This document shows, piece after piece, positions 28,816 to 39,495 of a stretch of DNA of 64,000 bases. Source of the DNA: Phymorhynchus buccinoides (taxonomy: Eukaryota; Mollusca; Gastropoda; Neogastropoda; Raphitomidae). The notes under the pieces are model-generated. The model was given only the letters and a program-made list of their open reading frames with translations. It was not told the origin of the DNA and ran no database searches. Position 1 is the stretch's first letter. Each line of letters opens with the position of its first letter. The stretch covers positions 18,479,540 through 18,543,539 of the forward strand of contig CM065690.1 in assembly GCA_017654935.2 (NCBI GenBank), written 5' to 3'. The translations under genes and the position numbers were made by a program.

Positions 28816-31315
28816 TGATGTCCCAAGGCCCCGGTCATAGGCCATTGACCTATTCAAATTGAAAATGTCCCTATTGTGCTCTCCCCTGTCAGGACAAATG
28901 GCACGCTTTGTCTTACTGATTTCTGCAAGAGCCAGGACAATGTCCAATTGATTTATTTTATCTCAGGACAGTTTGTCCTATCACTTTTCGATCCTCGGTA
29001 CATCACTGTTATTGCATTATCTTCTCATACTGTGGAAACCTCCCTATTAAGTGTAGTAGGGTGCAGTTTAACGCCATAGTGCGTCAGGCCAACGTTAGCT
29101 GGTCAGTCACGAGGAAGATGGTCAGTCATGAGGAAGATCCCAGACTCGCGTGCCGGTTGGTCAGCATTGATTAACTTTGAACTGATTGGCTAATCGGTGC
29201 TCCCCCTCTCCCTTGTTTGACTAGCCGTAGTGTCTCTCTTTTGAATTCAGACCGGCGGCGACGAAGTTAAGTTGTAGGCCTACCTTTGGTTGAAGCTGTT
29301 TTGAGACTGACTTTGGCGATAGCCAATGCTGTGAGTATATTTGAACATTTAAATTGTTATTGTGTTGTTTATGTGATGCTAGAATATTATAAACATGTGC
29401 CTATGTTCAGTAGATTAATATTATGGTCGTATTATGCATTTCCTACGATCGCGGCAAATCGGTAAAGTGGCAAAGAGCAGTTTGATCTAATCATCAAATG
29501 TTGGATTTATCTTTCTAAAACTAACTTGCTTACTGAGGCGATGATGACGGAAAGGACTTTGATCTAGATCTTCAGGCTTTCAAACCGGCTTTGTGTAATT
29601 AGCCTCCATTGTGCAGGCGTTGTGTTGATAAAACAATGTTGCTCGCGCTGTGAGCCCCATCGCCGGATAATTGTCGGCTAGTCAAGAATTAATGACTGCG
29701 CGCTGCGGAATCTATCTCTCTTCCCCCCCCCCCCCCCCTTTCTCTCTGTCTCTACATTCTCACATTATCAGTTGCGTGTTTCTGTTTTGCATTTGTGTTG
29801 TTTCATTTGAATATCATGCTGATTGATTTGCTTTGGGGACGAAACTTTTGTTGTTTGATGAAAGCACACATTTTGATGTAAAATTGTTTCCATGTTGTGT
29901 CAGATGGTGAAACTGGGTTTTTGTTCTAGAACCACTAATGTGTGTAAGCGATTCACCGATACACATGATTGGTTCTACAGTTACGCAATGATGGTTATTG
30001 TGGCGACTTACGCCGACTCATCTTAGCTAGTCTAGTTAATGGCTGGATGGATAGGATCGTAGCATGTCATTACGACAGGCCTAATCATGTGATGAGATTT
30101 CTTGCTAGGCCGCAATGGCTAGCCGAGTTTTACAGTCACGCGTTCCTCTTTCTTGGTGCCCCCCCTCTTTTCTCTCTTTACTCATTTCCTTGTCTCTCTT
30201 CTGCCTCCCCTCCCCTTCTCCTCAATGCCTTTATCTCTTTTCATGTTATTGTTTTGTTGTCTCATTTTGCAGCTATTATTTTACTGGTTAACCGTGTTGA
30301 GTATTATTATGCTTGCAAGCACTTGTTTGGGGTTGTGAAGCTTTGGCTTGATTTTGGGGTATTACATGATGTGTAACTATGTTTGACAGCCTCTTCACGT
30401 GTAATGGCAGTTACTGACATGCAACAAATGCTAGGTAACTATTAGACCCGAGGGCTACAAAAGATGAGTTTTGAGTTACACATAGGTTTTTGGATACCAA
30501 TCACCGAGTCATGTTGACACTTTTGAGGAAGTAGACACTTAGTCTATGTGATTGGTATAGGTGATGGTTTATTATCTTTTTCTTCATTCAAATGTTGCTT
30601 AGTAGCTTAGTTTTCATTCTTACTTTTCTTAATAAAACAATTTGGGGTATGGATTAAGTTGTGCGTGTGTCATCTATTTTGGACTTGATCAGTCTAGCCA
30701 CTATCAGTTTGTTAAGACACATTAGCACCAGTTATGGTTCTATCTTTGCCACTCAGTAGCCGAGTATGGCAATAATAATAATAATAATAATAATACTGGT
30801 TATTTATAGAGCGCTTAACTCCCTTTGCAGGGTGCTCAAAGCGCTGAACAAAGGCCTAAACACTAACATACAGATAAACACCAAACCAAGAATAATCAAC
30901 ATGAAGACAAGTATCAATGAATATAAACATTAAAAATAAGTGACTGTTCATACAAAATGCATGTATTAATCTCTCTCGCCCTCCCTCAATAAGCACCCCT
31001 TATATTAGTGGGTTGGATCGCAGGCTAGATAGGCCTGTCTGTAGCGAGTCTGTTGACTGGTAGGCTCACTAGGTTTGTGTATAAAATATACATGGGTGTC
31101 ACATAATCGGTTTGCATTGCAGATTCCGAAAATAGTGGTAGGATCCTGATCAGTGTGTTTGTTGATGACGACATATTTATGCATGTATACTGGGTTGATG
31201 CTTATGCCTGGCTCTGTGTATTTTCCAGGTGTGCTTTGTTGGGAAGAAAACACAATAAATACGCCTACTACCCCACGTAGTGCCTGTGACTGTCACTGAG
31301 TGCGAGACTGTCCTG

Positions 31316-31489
31316 TCCTTATAACATAAGACCTTCCCTATTACGACTCCCTCTCACTTAAGACCTATACTTCTCTGAGACATTGCCCTTCTATGTAAGT
31401 ATTAAAATGACCTCTCTATTACAATCCCTTCCACTCAAGACCTTATTTTGGATGTTTTTTTCAAGTCATTAATAGGGAGGTTCCATTGT
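31316..31489. mobile_element. MITE-A copy 4 (degraded)
   Basis: AAGACCTTCCCTATTACGAC...TTAATAGGGAGGTTCCATTG. It keeps the family order, but the left end is lost and several positions have diverged, so this is an older copy. Confidence 0.65.
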
Positions 31490-31545
31490 ATTTACAGATA
31501 CTGACAAAAGTCAAGGGGACACATTGATCATTATCTTATTATCAC

Positions 31546-32056
31546 TTCTTGCTGGCTGTCCATCAATTCTCATCTCTAAGCTCCAACGGGTCCAGAATAA
31601 TGCTGCTCGTCTCATTTCTTGCTCCCCTAGGTACGATCACATCACTCCGGTTCTTCGTTCCCTACATTGGCTCCCAGTTCAATCACGTATTGACTACAAA
31701 ATTCTCCTCCTTGCCTTCAAGTCACTGAATGATCAAGCTCCCCTGTATCTCTCTGATCTTCTTCATCTCTATGTCCCAGCTCGCCAACTACGTTCGTCTT
31801 CTGATTCTCGTCTCCTTTCCATTCCCTCCATCCGTCTCAAATCTGCTGGCCAACGTTCTTTTTCTTGTCAAGCACCATCTCTGTGGAATTCTCTGCCTTC
31901 TCCTCTCCGACACTCCAACTCAGTCTCCTCATTCAAAACCTCTCTTAAAACCCATCTTTTTCCTGCTGCGCCCTAAATATTTGATCAGTTGTCTATCGTT
32001 GTGTGCACGTGAGGGAAGATTGAATAAGAGGTTTGTGCTGTGTTTTGTGGTGCGTG

Positions 32057-32087
<31 letters not shown>

Positions 32088-32576
32088 TGTGTGTGTGTGA
32101 GCATGAATGTGTGCATACATGTGTGCTTGTGTGTATTTTGGTTTTGTGGGTTGTGTGTGTGTGCATGTGTCTGTGTGCGTGTCTGTGTGTCTGTCTGCGT
32201 GCGTACGTTTGTGTGTGAGGGTGTTTGTGTATGTGTGTTGGTGTATGTGGTCAGTCCATGCGGCTCGGTTGCTGTGGCTTACTGAATGGGGTATGAACGA
32301 GTTGGCATCGATAATTGTGTGTGTGTGTGTGTGTGTGTGTATGCATGTGCGTGTGCGTGTGTGTGTGCGTGTGCGTGCGTGTGCGTGTGCGTGTGTGTGT
32401 GTTAGAGAGAGAGAGAGTTGCTTTGTATATGCGCTGTTGCTGGTTGGTGTCACTCTTGAATGCTGTTTTTGTTGTCTGTTGATGAATAATTGATTGTAAA
32501 GCACTTTGGGCTCATCTGAGGTAAAGCGCTATATAAATGTACTATTATTATTATTATTATTATCTTTTTATATCTA
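31546..32576 (+). pseudogene. 5'-truncated LINE copy
   Basis: Nearly identical to the 3' part of the LINE at 33952-37884, beginning at the equivalent of about 37013. It encodes the last 140 or so residues (SILISKLQRVQNNAARLI...LKTHLFPAAP), stop at 31976, then the GT-rich 3' UTR, the AAAGCGCTATATAAATGTAC tail and (ATT)n. Truncation at the 5' end is the usual outcome of target-primed reverse transcription. It is inserted in a unit of the 78-bp satellite, whose flanks are at 31500-31545 and 32577 onward. Confidence 0.9.
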
Positions 32577-33950
32577 CAGACACTGACAAAAGTTAAGGGG
32601 ACACACCACAGTAAGTCAGTCATAGATCATTATCTTATTATTTTCTTATATCTACGAAAATTAACTCATTCGCATCGCAACGATTTTGAATTATTAAAAA
32701 AAACCTCACAAATCACTCCAGCCATTCACACAAACAAAACGTACAAAAACAAAATGGAGAAATGAAGGAAGATTATGGGGTTTTACTTCAGGTTTAGACA
32801 TAGGGAAGTGGTAGATGACTTTTTTTTCATATATAGAGTTTATAAAGAAAAACTCTCAACACCGATTGGTTTCCCCACAACAAACCACTACAAAAGTAAA
32901 TTTAGACTTAGAGACAAAATTGTGGTCTGAGGAAGCGAAGCGAGTTTAGAAGTGACCAAGGTATGGTGTGCACACAGATTTACTTCCCTTGAAGCAAATG
33001 CATCAAACTGACAGTTATCTATTAATTCCGGATATATACGGCCGGAACGACTTGAATGAGTTATGGGGACACACCACAGTAAGTCAGTCATTGATCATTA
33101 TCTTATTATCTTTTGGTATCTACAGACACTGACAAAAGTTAAGGGGACACACCACAGTAAGATAATTAATCATTATCTTATTATCTTCTTGTATCTACAG
33201 ACGCTGACAAAAGTTAAGGGGACACACCACGGTAAGTCTGTCATTGATCATTATCTTATTATCTTCTTGTATCTACAGACACTGACAAAAGTTAAGGGGA
33301 CACACCACGGTAAGTCTGTCATTGATCATTATCTTATTATCTTCTTGTATCTACAGACACTGACAAAAGTTAAGGGGACACACCACGGTAAGTCGGTCAT
33401 TGATCATTATCTTATTATCTTCTTGTATCTACAGACACTGACAAAAGTTAAGGGGACACACCACGGTAAGTCGGTCATTGATCATTATCTTATTATCTTC
33501 TTGTATCTACAGACACTGACAAAAGTTAAGGGGACACACCACGGTAAGTCGGTCATTGATCATTATCTTATTATCTTCTTGTATCTACAGACACTGACAA
33601 AAGTTAAGGGGACACACCACGGTAAGTCTGTCATTGATCATTATCTTATTATCTTCTTGTATCTACAGACATTGACAAAAGTTAAGGGGACACACCACGG
33701 TAAGTCGGTCATTGATCATTATCTTATTATCTTCTTGTATCTACAGACACTGACAAAAGTTAAGGGGACACACCACGGTAAGTCTGTCATTGATCATTAT
33801 CTTATTATCTTCTTGTATCTACAGACATTGACAAAAGTTAAGGGGACACACCACGGTAAGTCTGTCATTGATCATTATCTTATTATCTTCTTGTATCTAC
33901 AGACACTGACAAAGGTTAAGGGGACACACCACGGTAAGATCATTATCTTT
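32577..33950 (+). repeat. 78-bp satellite, left arm (11 units in the main block)
   Basis: A unit is 31 bp ACACTGACAAAAGTTAAGGG plus GACACACCACG, followed by 47 bp beginning GTAAGT and ending TTCTTGTATCTACAG. One unit lies at 32577-32655. The main block of 11 units runs 33063-33940, separated from it by about 400 bp of other sequence. Because 78 is a multiple of 3, a 302-codon frame is open through all units, with repeating GTHHGKSVIDHYLIIFLYLQ. That frame looks like a by-product. The inverted copy at 62990-63560 has about 7 units. Confidence 0.95.
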
Positions 33951-33951
33951 A

Positions 33952-36900
33952 AGCGGGAGTTTTTCGCCTAGCCGGCTGAATCATTTACTCTCGTCATTAT
34001 TCTTTTGTTGGTGTGTTTCCAGTAGTGCTTGAGTTGTTGTTTTGTGTCTGTGTGTTCGTGATGAACTGCACATTATTTGGGGCTGTTTTCTGTGCCTCTC
34101 TGCCTCCGGACATGAGAGTAATTTGGTTTATTTTCTTGACGAGACTGGTTGGCTTGTTGGATTCTCCAAGCCAGCCATGTTTCCAGCACCGGCCAAACAA
34201 CGCCATGCCTAAATTGCCTACCATCCCTTTTCTTCAGTCTCCCTCTTCCTTCCCTCTGCCTGACCACTACAAGCATGCAACACCCGTGCGTGCGCCACCA
34301 CTCTGCCAGCTCCCCTCTCCCCCACTGCAGTACAGCCGCAATGCGTTACTGGCTGTACAACCTTCAACCCCTGACTCTGCCCTTGTTGCCACGCTACGTC
34401 ATCTGTGTATAGGGATTAATCTTCCACGCACGCGAGGCTGCAGAGGAGGAAAAAGGAAGCAACGGAAGATTTCTGTCGTCTGCTCAATTCCTCGCCCTCC
34501 CCCTTCACCTACCAAACGGATGAGTATTTCTAACTTACTTACTGTTCCCGTTGCTTCGCCTACAAAAGATGCTAATTTTATTGTTGCCCAGTTTAACCCC
34601 CGTTCCGTTGGCGTCCCACAGAAACGTTCTTCTATTAATTATTTCATTGTAGAGAACGATGTTGATATTTTCTGCATCACTGAATCCTGGCTTCTGCCTT
34701 CGGGTGATGAAGCTAAATGCGCTGATCTCTCTCCCCCTGGCTACAAAACCATCTCCTATCCTCGCTCTTCACGTGGCGGAGGCATTGCCTTTGTCGTGCG
34801 TGAAAAACTGTGCCTCCATCTCACCTCTACCTCCCTCTTCCCCATTCCACACTCCTCCTTTGAACTGGCCCAGCTCTCCGTTACTCTCCGTCAGCACTGC
34901 CTCCAGCTTTTCTGCCTCTACCGCCCCCCTCCCAACAAGAAAAACAAACTTTCGGACTCCCTCTTCCTCGACGAGTTTCCCTCTTTGCTGGAGCACTGCA
35001 ACACTATCAGCGGTGTTCCAATCATCATGGGCGACTTCAACATTCATGTTGATGTTCCCACTGACCCCCTCACCCTCCGCTTCACCGCACTGCTGGATGA
35101 CTTCGACCTGCACCAGGCTGTGACCTTCCCCACCCACCAGAAAGGTCACACCCTTGACCTGGTTATCGTCAGGCGTGACGACGAAGATGTCCTGCGGTCT
35201 ACTGCTCCTGACTCCTTCCTGGACTTTTCTGACCATCTCTGTGTTCTTTCCTGCCTCCGTTTATTCCGCCCTTCATGCCCTCCTGTGTATGCTGAGACCA
35301 GGAAAATCTCCTCCATCGACATCACTGCCTTCATGTCTGACCTCAGGGCCAGACTTGACTCATCTCTACAGCCTTCTGCCGACCAGCTCCACCACCACCT
35401 GACCAGTCTACTCGACCTCCATGCCCCTGTCATCCGTCGCAAGATCTCCAGTAGGCCTCCATCACCGTGGTATGCTTCTGTGGCACCTGAGGTGACTCAG
35501 GGTAAACAAGAACGCCGCCGTGCAGAGCGCCAGTGGGTTAAGACTGGACTTGAAATTCACAAACAGATTTTTCGAGCCATGAACAAAATTGTGTCTGACA
35601 TTATAGATAAGGCCAAATGCTCTTGTTTGAATGCCCAAATTCTCGCTTGTACCACTTCACGTCAATTGTTTAGTTTAGCCAACTCCCTCCTTGGTAAACC
35701 AAAGTCCACACCTCTACCTTCTTCTATCCCTGTGTCTGAACTCCCTCAACGTTTCTCTGATTTCTTTCACAGCAAGATAGCCACCATCCGCCACAATCTT
35801 GATTCTCAATCTGCTCCACCATCAACTGACTCTGTCCCTGATCCCTCCTTTTCTGGCAGTATGTGGTCTGAGTTCCGTTCTGTTTCCACTGATGAGGTTA
35901 AGAAGATTTTGACCCGAACTCAGACTAAAACCTGTGAACTAGACCCTCTACCTTCATCTCTCTTCTCCCAGTGTCTTGATGATCTCCTTCCTTACTTTAC
36001 ATCCATCATCAATGAATCTCTATGTTCAGGCCGCTTTCCAACTCATTTCAAATCTGCAGTTGTCAAACCTCTCTTAAAGAAGCCTAGTCTTGATCCTGAA
36101 AATCTAAAGAACTATCGGCCTGTCTCTAATCTTTCATTCCTTTCTAAGCTTACGGAAAAGGTGGTTCTTAAACAGCTGTCTGACCATCTTCAGGTAAATG
36201 ATCTCTACTATCCAAACCAGTCTGCTTATCGAGCAGGTCACAGTACTGAGACAGCCCTCTTAAAGATAACGAACGACCTGCTCACTGCCTTGGATGAAAA
36301 CAAGGTTTCTCTTCTCTCTCTCCTTGATCTTTCTGCAGCGTTTGACACTATCGACCACTCCATCCTCATTTCTAGACTTCACACCTCCTTTGGTCTATCT
36401 GGGGCTGTTCTTTCCTGGTTTTCTTCCTACCTCTCTGATCGCACACAGAAAGTTGTTGTCAATGGTTCTCCATCTCTTCCAAAAGGTCTTCAGTTCGGTG
36501 TGCCCCAAGGTTCAGTCTTAGGCCCTATCCTTTTTGTTCTTTATACCCAACCTCTCTCCGCCATCATCAACCAGCATTCTATTCTACATCATAGCTTTTT
36601 TGATGACAATCAACTGTACATTTCTGCCCACCTGAGTCAATTAGATCAAATGATTTCTTCTTCTAAGTTGTGCATCTCTGCTGTTAAAACATGGATGTTT
36701 TACAACAAACTGCAACTGAATGCTGATAAGACAGAGATGATTCTTGTAGCCTCTAACCACACAATTAAAACTCAGGTTCTCCCAGGTTCTGTCGACATTG
36801 ATGGCACTGAGATCAAGCTATCGGCATCCGTCCGCAATCTAGGTGTTACTTTGGACCAAACCCTTTCTTTCAAACAGCATGTTTCCAATGTTTGCAAGGC

Positions 36901-37528
36901 TTGCTATCTAGAACTTCGAAGAATTAGTTCCATCCGCCGTTTCCTCTCTCAAGATGCCCTGAAGACTCTAGTATGTGCTTTTGTCCTGTCTCGCCTTGAC
37001 TACTGTAACTCACTTCTTGCTGGCTGTCCATCAATTCTCATCTCTAAGCTCCAACGGGTCCAGAATAATGCTGCTCGTCTCATTTCTCGCTCCCCTAGGT
37101 ACGATCACATCACTCCGGTTCTTCGTTCCCTACATTGGCTCCCAGTTCAATCACGTATTGACTACAAAATTCTCCTCCTTGCCTTCAAGTCACTGAATGA
37201 TCAAGCTCCCCTGTATCTCTCTGATCTTCTTCATCTCTACGTCCCAGCTCGCCAACTACGTTCGTCTTCTGATTCTCGTCTCCTTTCCATTCCCTCCATC
37301 CGTCTCAAATCTGCTGGCCAACGTTCTTTTTCTTGTCAAGCACCATCTCTGTGGAATTCTCTGCCTTCTCCTCTCCGACACTCCAACTCAGTCTCCTCAT
37401 TCAAAACCTCTCTTAAAACCCATCTTTTTCCTGCTGCGCCCTAAATATTTGATCAGTTGTCTATCGTTGTGTGCACGTGAGGGAAGATTGATTTAAGAGG
37501 TTTGTGCTGTGTTTTGTGGTGCGTGTGT

Positions 37529-37577
<49 letters not shown>

Positions 37578-37654
37578 TGTGTGTGTGTGTGCGGCTCAGT
37601 TGCTGTGGCTTACCGAATGGGGTATGAATGAGTTGGCGTCGATAATTGTGTGTT

Positions 37655-37687
<33 letters not shown>

Positions 37688-37884
37688 TTGCGTGCGTGTG
37701 CGTGTGCGTGTGTTAAAGAGAGAGAGAGAGAGATTTGCTTTGCATATGCGCTGTTGGTGGTTGGTGTCACTCTTGAATCTTGTTTTTTGTTATCTGTTGA
37801 TGAATAATTGATTGTAAAGCGCTTTGGGCTCATCTGAGGCAAAGCGCTATATAAATGTACTGTTATTATTATTAGTAGTAGTAT
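33952..37884 (+). mobile_element. full-length CR1/L2-type LINE
   Basis: The element starts near AAGCGGGAGTTTTTCGCC, has a short 5' UTR, one long ORF (34013-37444), a GT-rich 3' UTR, and ends in AAAGCGCTATATAAATGTAC followed by (ATT)n. It lies between two halves of the 78-bp satellite unit: CATTATCTT before and ATCTTCTTATATCTACAG after. It is apparently recent because the ORF is intact. Confidence 0.92.
34013..37444 (+). CDS. LINE endonuclease/reverse transcriptase
   Basis: The open frame is 1143 codons. The true start may be a later Met, since the first 180 residues are Pro/Ser-rich without a domain. An APE-type endonuclease follows: FNPRSVG (about 195), ITESWL (about 222), MGDFNIHVD (about 335-345) and SDHL (about 406). 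The reverse transcriptase has LKNYRPVSNLS (about 698), DLSAAFDTIDH (about 772), GVPQGSVLGP (about 830) and FFDDNQLY (about 861), where the usual motif is YADD. The C-terminal region (NNAARLISRSPRYDHITP...LHWLPV) is typical of the L2/CR1 group. No separate ORF1 is seen. It is intact, but the substituted catalytic motif makes activity uncertain. Confidence 0.93.
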   Translation: MFPVVLELLFCVCVFVMNCTLFGAVFCASLPPDMRVIWFIFLTRLVGLLDSPSQPCFQHRPNNAMPKLPTIPFLQSPSSFPLPDHYKHATPVRAPPLCQLPSPPLQYSRNALLAVQPSTPDSALVATLRHLCIGINLPRTRGCRGGKRKQRKISVVCSIPRPPPSPTKRMSISNLLTVPVASPTKDANFIVAQFNPRSVGVPQKRSSINYFIVENDVDIFCITESWLLPSGDEAKCADLSPPGYKTISYPRSSRGGGIAFVVREKLCLHLTSTSLFPIPHSSFELAQLSVTLRQHCLQLFCLYRPPPNKKNKLSDSLFLDEFPSLLEHCNTISGVPIIMGDFNIHVDVPTDPLTLRFTALLDDFDLHQAVTFPTHQKGHTLDLVIVRRDDEDVLRSTAPDSFLDFSDHLCVLSCLRLFRPSCPPVYAETRKISSIDITAFMSDLRARLDSSLQPSADQLHHHLTSLLDLHAPVIRRKISSRPPSPWYASVAPEVTQGKQERRRAERQWVKTGLEIHKQIFRAMNKIVSDIIDKAKCSCLNAQILACTTSRQLFSLANSLLGKPKSTPLPSSIPVSELPQRFSDFFHSKIATIRHNLDSQSAPPSTDSVPDPSFSGSMWSEFRSVSTDEVKKILTRTQTKTCELDPLPSSLFSQCLDDLLPYFTSIINESLCSGRFPTHFKSAVVKPLLKKPSLDPENLKNYRPVSNLSFLSKLTEKVVLKQLSDHLQVNDLYYPNQSAYRAGHSTETALLKITNDLLTALDENKVSLLSLLDLSAAFDTIDHSILISRLHTSFGLSGAVLSWFSSYLSDRTQKVVVNGSPSLPKGLQFGVPQGSVLGPILFVLYTQPLSAIINQHSILHHSFFDDNQLYISAHLSQLDQMISSSKLCISAVKTWMFYNKLQLNADKTEMILVASNHTIKTQVLPGSVDIDGTEIKLSASVRNLGVTLDQTLSFKQHVSNVCKACYLELRRISSIRRFLSQDALKTLVCAFVLSRLDYCNSLLAGCPSILISKLQRVQNNAARLISRSPRYDHITPVLRSLHWLPVQSRIDYKILLLAFKSLNDQAPLYLSDLLHLYVPARQLRSSSDSRLLSIPSIRLKSAGQRSFSCQAPSLWNSLPSPLRHSNSVSSFKTSLKTHLFPAAP

Positions 37885-37945
37885 CTTCTTATATCTACAG
37901 ACCTTCTGGAAGTTCAGTGCTGGTAACTTCCTCTAATCCGTCACT

Positions 37946-38734
37946 CAGACCTGTTTACCCTTATAATGAAAAACCCGGAATTTGCCACAAAAAACCCGGA
38001 ATTTGAGAACAAAAACCGGAATTCACATGATCTGTACACGACTCGCGATAAAGCGGTTTCTTCTTCTTCTCCTTTCCGCGAACATCGGCGTCGATTTTCA
38101 ATATTGTGATGATTTCTTGGCTCAATTTTGCCAGAAAAGTTTTATTAGTAAATTCAGTCACTAATTCTTAGTCAATTTTAGTATAAAACAAGCTGGAAAA
38201 AGCAAAATACCTGGAAATGTCCACGATGGGACAGAGAAAAATCACTCGGCCGCGGATCAGCGGATGCCAAGTTGCAACTCGGCGCCATCGCGATCAATTT
38301 TCACTTCATTTTCCGTTGAAAACTTCAAAATTCTCACATCATCGTATTTTCCAGTGAAAGTATAATCTAAATTGACTCATTTCAAGCCCTAATTACAATC
38401 TCTACCATTAAAAAAACTGCCTGGAAAGCTCTTCGAATCGACAGTAAAAGTCTGGCCAGTCCCAAAATAGATCAACCAAAATAAAAACATTATTTCACCC
38501 CTTTAACCAATGAAAATGCAGCCTTTAATGCATGTGACGTCAAGCACAACCCCTTTTCTGATGACGTAGCGTGTTAGGTACACGTTTCGGACAACCCTTG
38601 CGTCTTTTCCTACGAACGGAAGCAAATAATAGACGGTTTTTCGAAATCCCGGAATTTTCAGCGTTCACCCGGAATTTACTATTTTACCCGGAATTTTAGC
38701 AAATTTCCAGAAACCGGAATGGTAAACAGGTCTG
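37946..38734. mobile_element. CAG-ended TIR element CE-1, 789 bp
   Basis: Ends CAGACCTGTTTACC...GGTAAACAGGTCTG with a 6-bp duplication GTCACT on both sides (37940-37945 and 38735-38740), inserted in an R1 repeat. Subterminal copies of (A)CCCGGAATTT occur several times near each end, the kind of array bound by transposases. No transposase frame is present. The identical mirror copy is at 58197-58985. Confidence 0.88.
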
Positions 38735-38990
38735 GTCACTCTCTTCGACTCAGCCTTTTCTCTATCTTGCTGCCGTAAGGGTATCCATTCTCCCGCCTTT
38801 GTTCTCAAAATTCTTACAAAAGATTTTCTCCAGCCGAACACGGATCGACATGCAGGGCCTAACTATATTTCTAAGTTCATTAGGTGCGTAGCGGCAGCTG
38901 CATGATGACGCATCGCATTCGCTCACATGACAGAAAGACTTGGGAGAGCAGTCCGCGGGTCAAATTAGCCAAGGCTGAGACAATACGTAC

Positions 38991-39174
38991 TCCTGACTTC
39001 GGCCACCCAGGCCAGGCCGAGGGTGCCCCCCGAGAAGTCGCGGTAGGTGAAGGTGAAGGCCAGGCAGTAGGGGTCATTGTCCTCCAGGGAGCACATATTA
39101 AGGTAGTTGCTCACGTCCACTGTGTTGGAGCAGTACTTCTTGTCCGTACCCGCAGCGACGCAGTTCTTCATCAC
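38991..39174 (-). CDS. ADAM10-like protease exon (left copy)
   Basis: The acceptor CTTTGTCTCAG and donor A/GTACGT bound 184 nt (61 codons plus one base). It encodes VMKNCVAAGTDKKYC, a middle with LNMCSLEDNDPYCLAFTFTY, and ends RDFSGGTLGLAWVAEVR. The CLAFTFTYRDF...GTLGLAWV block is the conserved strand just ahead of the catalytic helix in ADAM10-type proteases. Its end phase fits the catalytic exon at 28605-28768. A second copy is at 57729-57912 on the other strand. Confidence 0.92.
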
Positions 39175-39495
39175 CTGAGACAAAGACACAGAGAGAGACA
39201 GAGAGAAAGAGAGAGAGAAAGATTAATTTATGTCCACCGTGTCGGAGCAGTACTTGTCCGAATACGTCGGCTGTACACTGCAGGGAGACCAGTGAAAACT
39301 GAAAACGGACACTTTATCCATTATGGCCTTTTGGCCTGGGAACGCAGAAGAAGAAAAAGAAGAGAGTGGTGTGAGAGTAGTGCCACTGTACGGCCCCCAG
39401 ACAGCGGGACACAACCCCCCCACCCCCAACCTCCAAAAAAGAAAGTACAGTGGAACCTCCCTTAGAAGACCTTCAAAAATCATCCAAGAATGAGG

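Noticed and set aside
28816..31315. A second host gene in the 2.5-kb stretch beyond the catalytic exon
   Set aside because: Frames there are short, T/C-rich and lack domain features. A 135-codon frame at 29969-30376 is hydrophobic low-complexity with no splice or homology support.
33063..33950. CRISPR-like array
   Set aside because: Direct repeats without unique spacers, in a eukaryotic intron. It is a tandem satellite.
33063..33971. 302-codon frame with 26-residue repeats
   Set aside because: It is the translation of the 78-bp satellite. The unit length is a multiple of 3, and the right-arm copy is broken by a small insertion, so no selected protein is indicated.
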